From positions 1-5,579 of the forward strand of contig CALCJG010000019.1 in NCBI GenBank assembly GCA_937967705.1: a DNA stretch of 5,579 nucleotides, given 5' to 3'. The notes beneath the pieces are model-generated. The model had not been told where the DNA came from and did no database searches. It worked only from the letters and a program-made list of their open reading frames with translations. The DNA comes from an uncultured Spirochaetia bacterium (GTDB lineage: Bacteria > Spirochaetota > UBA4802 > JAGODF01). Within the stretch, counting starts at the first letter, position 1; every line of letters starts with the position of its first letter. The translations under genes and the position numbers were made by a program. Shown here in pieces: positions 1 to 5,189 of the stretch.

Positions 1-24
1 TGGATGAGGCCTCCCTGATATGTG

Positions 25-181
25 TTCATTTTTGGAGAAATCTTTTTTTTCGGTATGTTTTCTCGTATCCGGATCGCTTCCTCTCTATGGCGGAGCATCC
101 AGAAGGGCTAATATGAACTATTGCGCCCGGCCTGTCAAGTATTGTGTAGTGGGGTTGCCTAAAATTTTATTCATTTTTGGA
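25..181. repeat. Pair of 12-bp direct repeats (TTCATTTTTGGA), possible IS-end remnant
   Basis: The 12-mer TTCATTTTTGGA occurs at 25-36 and again at 170-181, both in the same orientation, starting 145 bp apart in otherwise non-coding AT-rich DNA. Repeated short motifs close to a TGT-type terminus are typical of IS21-family ends, where they bind the transposase. The first copy is preceded by TGTG at 21-24. No transposase gene or matching opposite end is in the window, so the mobile-element reading is inference. A chance repeat in AT-rich DNA is possible. Confidence 0.3.
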
Positions 182-338
182 CGTTATATCCAGCTCAAAA
201 TAAACCCTCCAGACGTTTATTAAATAAGTAACAATACTCCCCGTGTTCTCTTCGGAGGTGTCTCTCTATCCCGTCATCGGGGGGGGCGGAAAGGAAGTAA
301 TGAGGAAACGTCTACTGGGGGGCTTTCTAAAAAAGACA

Positions 339-355
339 CCCGTCCGGGGGACGGG
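339..355 (+). other. GC-rich hairpin in the leader of the membrane-protein operon
   Basis: CCCGTCC (339-345) and GGACGGG (349-355) form a perfect 7-bp stem with a 3-nt GGG loop. There is no T-run directly after it, so it is not a standard intrinsic terminator. A second inverted repeat follows: AGGAG at 375-379, a T-run, and CTCCT at 387-391. The CCTCC at 386-390 is also complementary to GGAGG at 469-473, the Shine-Dalgarno of the gene at 482, so an alternative fold could mask that site. The pairing is visible; any regulatory role is inference. Confidence 0.4.
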
Positions 356-481
356 AGGAAAAGAAAGACTGGACAGGAGTTTTTTCCTCCTCCATAATGG
401 AACTGTCCCGGGACCTTCGTCCTGTAAAGAGAAGGAGAGGGATGGTCCCGACATGCCGAGTCTACCGGGGAGGGAGAACCT

Positions 482-793
482 ATGAGTGCCATGTTAATCT
501 TTCAGACAGGAGTGTATGCTCTTATCCTCCTTTCTCTGATCGCCGGTATCGTTCTTTGTGTCAGGAAAAGGGATGCGCATAAGTCCGGAGGAATGTTCAT
601 AACCGGGCTCATTCTCCTGGCCGTCCCGCAGGGGGTCTACCTGATGAGCCTCCTGAAGCTGAACCTTCTGGGGGATGCATTTGCGGACCCCTCCCGGGGC
701 CTGCTCTGGCTGGTGACCTCGCTGATCAATCTCCTGGGTTTTACGGCCCTCATCGCGGGGCTGTACGAGATCGTTCGCTCCCCCAGGACCTGA
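482..793 (+). CDS. Small three-helix membrane protein, uncharacterised
   Basis: This 103-aa protein has three hydrophobic segments at roughly residues 9-27, 37-57 and 73-95, joined by a short basic loop (VRKRD near 27-31) and a polar loop near 60-72, so it should sit in the inner membrane. The ATG at 482 is preceded by a purine-rich Shine-Dalgarno (GGGGAGGGAG, 467-476) about 5 nt upstream, which supports this start. It matches the first third of the next gene without gaps at a constant offset of two residues: AG at 21-22 against 23-24, GL at 42-43 against 44-45, and the closing G-x-Y-E-x-x-R-S/T-P signature at 93-101 against 95-103. The two genes lie 48 nt apart on the same strand and are probably co-transcribed. 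It may have arisen by duplication of that domain. I do not recognise a family, and no function can be assigned. Confidence 0.75.
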   Translation: MSAMLIFQTGVYALILLSLIAGIVLCVRKRDAHKSGGMFITGLILLAVPQGVYLMSLLKLNLLGDAFADPSRGLLWLVTSLINLLGFTALIAGLYEIVRSPRT

Positions 794-841
794 TGCTGAT
801 CCGTTGAAAGACCGCCTAATACTTGTTACAGGGATATCGAT

Positions 842-1699
842 ATGCTTATGCCTCTGACCCTTCTGCGCCTGCTCATCAACCCCTTCGTCCTGATGATTCT
901 GCTCCTTGCGGGGATCACTCTCAGCGCCGTAAGGGGCAGGGAACGGAGCTTCTTTCAAAGCTTCAGCCTGGGGCTGCTTCTGGCGCTGGCGGACATCTTC
1001 CTCTTCTGGACCTGGCAGGCACAGCCCGGTCAGTCGGTCTCGTGGACGGGGATCCCCGTTTTCGGTTTTTACAATGTCTGTTCCGGCCTCCTGAGGCTCG
1101 CCTCCTTCCTTTTCCTTCTGAGGGGCTGTTACGAATGGTATAGAACCCCTGCCGTGGAAACAACCGCCGGGGAGCTTCGGAAGGGGCCGGACTATGCCAA
1201 TCCGCTGCTTCCCCTGGGGCTCATCATGGTGGGGAACGTCCTGATGCTGGTGATGACGGCTTTTATCCGCCGGTCCCAGGGACTGGGGGAATCCCTTCTG
1301 ATGATCGCCGGGGCCATATCCCTGCTTGTGGGGATCGTCGTCTACCTGGTCTATCTCTACCGGGCCTGGGGGCTGCTGCAGGATGGAACGCCCCGCACGA
1401 AACCGGGACAGGCTGTGGGTTACCTCTTCATCCCGGTCTTCAACCTCTTCTGGTCATTCCAGTGTCTGTGGGGATGGGCGGTGGATTACAACTCCTACGT
1501 CCGGGAGAGAAATCTCACGGCCCCCGCAATGCCCGAGAAGCTCTTCTTCATGACCTCCGTGATGACCCTTCTCTCCCTCTTCCTCTCCTCCGTGTCCTTC
1601 CTGGGTCCCCTCGTGGTTACCGTGAACATGGTCCTGAACGTCCTGACGGTTACCCATCTCTGCAGCGGGATGAATGCCCTCCAGGGGAGCCGGGACTGA
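842..1699 (+). CDS. Multi-pass membrane protein, uncharacterised, with FIPxFNxxW motif
   Basis: This 285-aa protein has about seven hydrophobic segments (roughly 12-31, 38-58, 72-93, 122-142, 152-174, 236-254, 256-274) plus a semi-hydrophobic stretch at 190-212. The first 103 residues repeat the fold of the upstream 103-aa protein. The remainder carries a distinctive signature: YRAW at 173-176, then RTKPGQAVGYLFIPVFNLFW at 185-204, then GWAVDYN at 211-217. I recall similar tPgkAVgfLFIPfFNlYW...DyN motifs in uncharacterised bacterial membrane proteins, loosely like DUF4328 proteins; this is from memory and unverified. The start is supported by AGGGA at 830-834, seven nt upstream; an in-frame ATG at 848 is a less likely alternative. 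Codon third positions are strongly GC-rich, unlike the genes to the right. Function is unknown; a two-domain membrane protein partnered by its single-domain paralogue is the safest description. Confidence 0.85.
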   Translation: MLMPLTLLRLLINPFVLMILLLAGITLSAVRGRERSFFQSFSLGLLLALADIFLFWTWQAQPGQSVSWTGIPVFGFYNVCSGLLRLASFLFLLRGCYEWYRTPAVETTAGELRKGPDYANPLLPLGLIMVGNVLMLVMTAFIRRSQGLGESLLMIAGAISLLVGIVVYLVYLYRAWGLLQDGTPRTKPGQAVGYLFIPVFNLFWSFQCLWGWAVDYNSYVRERNLTAPAMPEKLFFMTSVMTLLSLFLSSVSFLGPLVVTVNMVLNVLTVTHLCSGMNALQGSRD

Positions 1700-1794
1700 G
1701 GTATGTCCTCTCGGGCGGAAAAGATTTCCCTCCCTGCAGGGGGCCTTATACTTCGGGAAGATGAAACAATATATATTCCCGCCGCTGGGAAACC

Positions 1795-2892
1795 TTACCG
1801 AGTTTTCGCAAAACGGAAGCCGAGATTATACGTTTCGTAATACGGGTTGCCACCGAAATCCACATCGCCTAAATTCAAATGATTGATCGTGTAATCCCAG
1901 GAGCCACCGCGGAATAGGCGGATCTCACTGGACCTCCAGTCAAAACACCACTCCCATACATTGCCGCTCATGTCACGAAGGCCAAGGGTGTTTGCCGCTT
2001 TCCCTTTTATGGCGTGCGCGGATGAACTGCTGTTGCTGTTGTACCAGGCGACCAGGTCGGTTGCTGTTGTATCACTGACCCCGGCAGTTGCGCCGCTTGC
2101 ATAATCCCCGGGCGTCCAGTAATATCCGGATGTGAGTAATCCCGAAATGGAACTGTCGTTGTGTCCTCGGGACACATACTCACTGTCGAGATCGTCTCCC
2201 GTTGACGGGGCAGCGGTGCCAAGATACCGTGCTGCGTACTCCCATTCCACGCTGGTAGGAAGACGAAAGCCCCCGGCTGCTGCCTTGACATAGGGATTAT
2301 CGAAACTCCCTGCAGTTGTATTTACACTCGATCCATAACTTCCGTCTCTCGAATCGCGTATGGGAGCCGAATACCCGCTGTCACTGTAATATACACAGTC
2401 GTATGCTGTCCCGTTCTTGGCGTTGTACCACTCAGTAAATGCGTTGCACCAAACCATCGCGTCGCGCCAGTTGATTTCAGTTACCGGGTGCAGGGCGGTG
2501 TCTCCTGTGCCGTCTCCCATCGTTCCCGTATTGGCAAAATAGTATCGATTGGTTCCCCGGGCCGTATCGGTTGCCCATGTGTATACAGTACTCCACAGGC
2601 CGTAGCTTACCTCTGTTTCTGCAATGAAGAATTTATTCGAAATGGTGCCTGTCAGTGTTTCTGCCCTTTTCATGGGTACCACGATATCTGACGATGAACT
2701 GTTTGCATAGACCACGTTTACTGTTTCAGAACCAGCAGTTATGGATACCATCTGTCCCGGAGCAGTCGCTGAAACAAAGGTGACAGATGTTGTACCTGCG
2801 GCATCGCCGCCACCGCCGCTGCCTCCACCGCATTGAGAGCAAATCCCTGTTAACAGGAGAATAATAACCAGCGATCTTATGTTTTTCTTCAT
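1795..2892 (-). CDS. SUMF1/FGE-fold lipoprotein lacking the formylglycine-generating cysteines
   Basis: This 365-aa protein begins with a basic, hydrophobic signal (residues 1-17) and Cys18/Cys21 followed by a Gly/Ser run, typical of a lipoprotein; Cys21 is the likely lipidation site, with a relaxed lipobox. A Thr/Ser/Val-rich linker (about 30-85) leads into a SUMF1 (formylglycine-generating enzyme sulfatase) domain: FIAETEVSYGLW (89-100), HPVTEINWRDAMVWC (135-149), FRLPTSVEWEYAAR (209-222), LRDMSGNVWEW (305-315), RLFRGGSW (325-332) and the terminal NLGFRFA (356-362). True formylglycine-generating enzymes use a cysteine pair between the GGS and GFR blocks. Here there is no Cys between 317 and 365, so sulfatase activation is unlikely; a structural or ligand-binding role fits better. 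The start is set by GGGAGG (2901-2906 on this strand) 8 nt upstream. The gene lies 123 nt downstream of the LuxR regulator and converges with the membrane operon. Confident in the fold, not the role. Confidence 0.92.
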   Translation of the reverse strand: MKKNIRSLVIILLLTGICSQCGGGSGGGGDAAGTTSVTFVSATAPGQMVSITAGSETVNVVYANSSSSDIVVPMKRAETLTGTISNKFFIAETEVSYGLWSTVYTWATDTARGTNRYYFANTGTMGDGTGDTALHPVTEINWRDAMVWCNAFTEWYNAKNGTAYDCVYYSDSGYSAPIRDSRDGSYGSSVNTTAGSFDNPYVKAAAGGFRLPTSVEWEYAARYLGTAAPSTGDDLDSEYVSRGHNDSSISGLLTSGYYWTPGDYASGATAGVSDTTATDLVAWYNSNSSSSAHAIKGKAANTLGLRDMSGNVWEWCFDWRSSEIRLFRGGSWDYTINHLNLGDVDFGGNPYYETYNLGFRFAKTR

Positions 2893-2896
2893 GGAT

Positions 2897-2942
2897 CAAG
2901 CCTCCCGGTATTAAGTACTTAAAATTAAGTCAGGAAGGCTTG
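2897..2942 (-). promoter_or_regulatory. Hairpin that would mask the Shine-Dalgarno of the SUMF1 lipoprotein mRNA
   Basis: In the minus-strand transcript, CAAGCCTTCC (from 2942-2933) can pair with GGGAGGCTTG (from 2906-2897), giving a 10-bp stem with a single G-U pair and a 26-nt loop. The second arm contains GGGAGG, the Shine-Dalgarno 8 nt before the lipoprotein start. On the plus strand the odd position would be a C-A mismatch, so the pairing is better in the lipoprotein mRNA than in the opposite strand. This arrangement would limit ribosome access, as in RNA thermometers or protein- and ligand-controlled leaders. There is no U-run, so it is not a terminator. The stem is visible; its regulatory use is inference. 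Confidence 0.5.
2911..2922. promoter_or_regulatory. Perfect 12-bp palindrome upstream of the lipoprotein gene, possible operator
   Basis: TTAAGTACTTAA is a perfect 12-bp palindrome inside the loop of the Shine-Dalgarno hairpin. Its right half (ACTTAA, 2917-2922) can also pair with a further TTAAGT at 2925-2930 across a 2-nt spacer, so the half-site occurs three times within 20 bp. Two-fold symmetric sites of this size suit dimeric helix-turn-helix regulators, and a LuxR-type gene lies just upstream. It could instead be only part of an RNA structure, or chance in AT-rich DNA. Confidence 0.3.
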
Positions 2943-3015
2943 TTGTGTCATCGTGAAAAGTACGTAGGCGGGAAGGTGTTCTGTAAAATATTCGATTATG
3001 CCGTCTGACCGCGGC

Positions 3016-4281
3016 TTACAGCAGATCCCCGATTCCCGGGAATATATTGTAATAGCCGGTCTCTCTGGCGAGCTCCATCCGGTTGTTTACGCCCAGCTTG
3101 TTGTATATGTTGTTCACATGGGTATCCACTGTTCTCTTGGTCACGTTCAGCCTGCCAGAAATCTCCCGGCTTGTCAGGCCAGACAGCACGAGCCCGATTA
3201 TCTCCATCTCCCTTTCGGTGATTTTAAAACGTGTCCTGAAAAGGGTTTTGTCCCTGTTCTCGCGCGATATCATCATGTACCCGGTTAGGTCGTCGTAAGC
3301 ATCATAGACGGCTATGAATTTCATATCCATCGGCCTGGCCCTGTCCTCAATCCCGAAATGGATGCCGCAGGTGAACTCCCTCTCCTGGCCGTTATGCAGA
3401 ATGGTTATCCTTTTTTTCACCTTTTCCCGTTCCCGGATGATCACAGAAAAATCCCGGTTCATAAGGTCGATGTTTTTCATCCCCGACAGTTCCTCGGTTT
3501 TGTTATTGGCAAAGATTACCCTCAGATCCTTGTCGAGCAGGATCACTGATTCGTCGATATTGGCGATGATGTTGTGCGAGACAAGCTCCGGCGAGAGGGA
3601 CAGAAAACGGTATTTTGTGATCGAATAGAGGATTCCGGCAAGCCAGAATGCCATTAAGACGGGGGAGATCGTGGTCGCCCTGTAATACATAAACCGGGGC
3701 AAAAGAAGCTGCTCGGCCATCCCGGCAATGAGGCTTAAAGCCATTGTTGAAAGAATAACCAGCGACTGCTTCTTCACCTTGTGTATCGCTGTATTTTTAC
3801 CCCACCGGAAAATCAGCACGAGTGAGATTGCAAAATAAACGATGATATACCCGAAAAACAGGTAGGACCAGGGATTGTGGTGATAGGTATATCCCATGAG
3901 TCCGTTTTCCCGGAAAACAGACTCTATGTGCCTGTATCCTCCCGTAAAGACATACAAACAGGCCATGAAAAAAGCAAATGCATAGATTATAATCCGGATG
4001 ATCTTTTTTCCAGGGCTCTCCGTCAATACTAGGTAAAAGTCCAGAATGACGGCGGAAAAAAAAACTGCACAGAAGAGCGCTCCTTTGATAAAAACACCGG
4101 ATATGCCTGCATCAAAGGTAACATCGGTGAGGACTTCCGCGAGACACCAGAAGACGAGGGACATGGATGTTAAAAAGAAAAGGATGTTTATCCTGTTTTT
4201 TATACTCTTGAATAGAATATAGATTCCCAGGATAAAATAGAAGGTCATGGCGACAGTATTTAAAAATATTATGATGTTCAT
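3016..4281 (-). CDS. Membrane-anchored 7TM-PAS-LuxR transcriptional regulator
   Basis: Read from the ATG at 4281, the protein is 421 aa. Seven hydrophobic segments fill residues 5-222 (about 6-26, 33-50, 65-85, 93-112, 138-158, 173-192, 203-222), matching the N-terminal 7TM sensor type seen in some histidine kinases. A PAS-like domain follows (about 236-340, with NIDESVILLDKDLRVIFAN at 241-259). The end is a LuxR/GerE helix-turn-helix (about 350-407): ITEREMEII, SGLTSREIS, and the recognition-helix segment TKRTVDTHVNNIYNKLGV at 381-398. There is no kinase or receiver domain, so it probably works as a one-component sensor that binds DNA from the membrane. An upstream in-frame ATG at 4344 would add 21 polar residues. 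I prefer 4281 because AGGG lies 8 nt before it and it starts directly at the first helix, whereas 4344 has no clear Shine-Dalgarno. It probably controls the lipoprotein gene, itself, or both; that is positional inference. Confidence 0.88.
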   Translation of the reverse strand: MNIIIFLNTVAMTFYFILGIYILFKSIKNRINILFFLTSMSLVFWCLAEVLTDVTFDAGISGVFIKGALFCAVFFSAVILDFYLVLTESPGKKIIRIIIYAFAFFMACLYVFTGGYRHIESVFRENGLMGYTYHHNPWSYLFFGYIIVYFAISLVLIFRWGKNTAIHKVKKQSLVILSTMALSLIAGMAEQLLLPRFMYYRATTISPVLMAFWLAGILYSITKYRFLSLSPELVSHNIIANIDESVILLDKDLRVIFANNKTEELSGMKNIDLMNRDFSVIIREREKVKKRITILHNGQEREFTCGIHFGIEDRARPMDMKFIAVYDAYDDLTGYMMISRENRDKTLFRTRFKITEREMEIIGLVLSGLTSREISGRLNVTKRTVDTHVNNIYNKLGVNNRMELARETGYYNIFPGIGDLL

Positions 4282-4538
4282 TTTTAATACCCTGGATACT
4301 TCCCGCGTTGTAATGCCGCTTCGTCCATTATTAGAAACCTGCATGCTAGCTGTCTTGGAAGCCGTTGCCCGGTGTTTTAAGTCGTCCGGGTGAAGGTATT
4401 ATTAGCACATCAAAACTGCATGACTGCGGGTTAAACAATGATACACGGTCGTTCGGATTAAAAGTCAAGCCTTTTGAGAGTAATCCCGGGAATACGTCGT
4501 AAGCAATGTAATGGCTTGGTAACTGGATGTATTTATCC

Positions 4539-4584
4539 CCTGCAGAGTGTACGGTCCGCCTGCAGGAGCACCTCCGCCTGCGGA
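4539..4584. repeat. Cluster of GC-rich inverted and direct repeats
   Basis: CCTGCAG (4539-4545) is the inverse of CTGCAGG (4560-4566), and the latter sits within the palindrome CCTGCAGG (4559-4566). The 9-mer TCCGCCTGC occurs at 4555-4563 and 4573-4581. TCCGCCTGCGGA at 4573-4584 is itself nearly self-complementary. TCCGCCT appears a third time at 4641, in the hairpin described separately. This density of related short repeats suggests a folded RNA or a small dispersed palindromic repeat. No function can be assigned. Confidence 0.4.
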
Positions 4585-4639
4585 ACCCGGACAAAGCGGG
4601 AACTCTTCTTCTCCTGCCGGGGGGCTGGGGCTATAAGGT

Positions 4640-4662
4640 ATCCGCCTTCGGCGGATGGTTTT
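4640..4662 (+). terminator. Terminator-like hairpin with no gene upstream
   Basis: ATCCGCC (4640-4646) and GGCGGAT (4650-4656) form a perfect 7-bp stem around TTC, followed by GG and TTTT at 4659-4662 on the plus strand. That is a short but plausible intrinsic terminator in the plus direction; the minus direction lacks a T-run. No plus-strand protein gene lies upstream before 1699, so it would end either an unannotated small RNA or spurious antisense transcription into this region. It may also be one copy of a dispersed palindromic repeat. Confidence 0.4.
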
Positions 4663-5135
4663 AAGAGTCGTGGTGCATGCTGGAAACTAGTTGATCCCGC
4701 TATATATAAGTGAGGGAAAGGGAAAATACTGACAAAAAATATATCCCGAGGTGGGAATTATTTGCATACAGCATACCTGTCGGGGTTTTCGGTCGAAAAC
4801 CCACTGACTTTCCGGAGTTTCATTGGAGGGGCATTGGAGTGGTTGGGGAATTGAAGCGGAGGAATACGTAAGATGTCCGGCGGAAAGCGGTAAGGAAGCA
4901 TCGTTTGGGCATCAATACAGTGCTGTGCCACGACTGCGGGAGGGCCATGCTTGCCCCGAATACTTGCATCGAACCGGTTCATGAGGCTTGTCAGTCTTTT
5001 CATCAATAATATGGGTACTTTTAGGGAAATATTGTACAAGTTTCTATGAACAAAATTTATATTATAACTGAAAGAAATTATGATTGGATTAAGGTAATAT
5101 TAGATATAAATTTGAATCAACCTGCTGAAACACCT

Positions 5136-5164
5136 TTGACAGGGTAGAGAAAAAAACTTATCTG
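5136..5164 (+). promoter_or_regulatory. Candidate sigma-70-type promoter for the secreted-protein gene
   Basis: A perfect TTGACA lies at 5136-5141, and a weak -10 candidate (TATCTG, 5159-5164) follows at 17 nt. This would put the transcript start just before the Shine-Dalgarno at 5177-5182. The -10 is poor, matching three of six consensus positions. Another possible box, TATAAA, lies at 5105-5110, with TTGGAT 15 nt before it. The DNA from about 5040 is AT-rich, which favours promoter function but also produces chance matches. Confidence 0.35.
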
Positions 5165-5189
5165 ATATTTATTATTGAGGAGATTATTT

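Larger units (their letters stand above)
1..481. other. Gene-free left region: AT-rich part, then GC-rich leader
   Basis: I see no convincing gene here. Positions 1-235 are AT-rich, with a T8 run near 42-49 and a 12-bp motif present twice (25-36 and 170-181). Positions 240-481 are GC-rich and repetitive: a G8 run at 279-286, a perfect 7-bp hairpin at 339-355, an AGGAG/CTCCT inverted repeat around a T-run at 375-391, and a 10-bp palindrome at 405-414. The open frames here encode low-complexity peptides rich in Gly, Arg, Lys and Pro with no recognisable domain. The second half probably serves as the leader of the membrane-protein operon that starts at 482. I could not pick a promoter with confidence. 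Confidence 0.6.
4345..5189. other. Long intergenic region without a supported gene
   Basis: This stretch of about 845 nt separates the divergent regulator and secreted-protein genes. Positions 4539-4662 are GC-rich and packed with inverted repeats. Positions 4690-5040 are mixed in composition. From about 5040 onward the DNA becomes strongly AT-rich and looks like a promoter region for the gene at 5190. Short open frames exist on both strands, but none has a Shine-Dalgarno plus a recognisable domain. One plus-strand frame from about 4760 to 5048 is interrupted by only two stops and could be a decayed gene, but I cannot name a family for it. Confidence 0.55.

Noticed and set aside
441..481. Resemblance of GAGTCTACC near 459-466 to the conserved core of purine riboswitches.
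   Set aside because: The other conserved purine-riboswitch elements (TATAA and TATGG at the right spacing, closing helix) are not present.
243..485. An 80-codon plus-strand frame whose TGA overlaps the ATG at 482 (ATGA), resembling translational coupling.
   Set aside because: The product is a low-complexity Gly/Arg/Lys/Pro peptide with no domain or hydrophobic core, in DNA full of hairpins; the overlap is probably chance.
1700..1794. Inverted repeats (CGGGAA/TTCCCG at 1754-1781, and the CCCTGCAGGG palindrome near 1733-1742) between the convergent genes, as a bidirectional terminator.
   Set aside because: The stems are short or have a long loop, and no T-run follows in either direction.
4346..4594. 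An 82-codon minus-strand frame just upstream of the regulator.
   Set aside because: It runs through the GC-rich inverted repeats, has no recognisable domain, and ends at the regulator's weak upstream start; more likely leader or intergenic DNA.
4758..5039. A 93-codon minus-strand frame, and its plus-strand counterpart with two stops.
   Set aside because: The minus frame starts at TTG without a clear Shine-Dalgarno, and neither translation shows a motif I recognise. A decayed gene is possible but not supportable.
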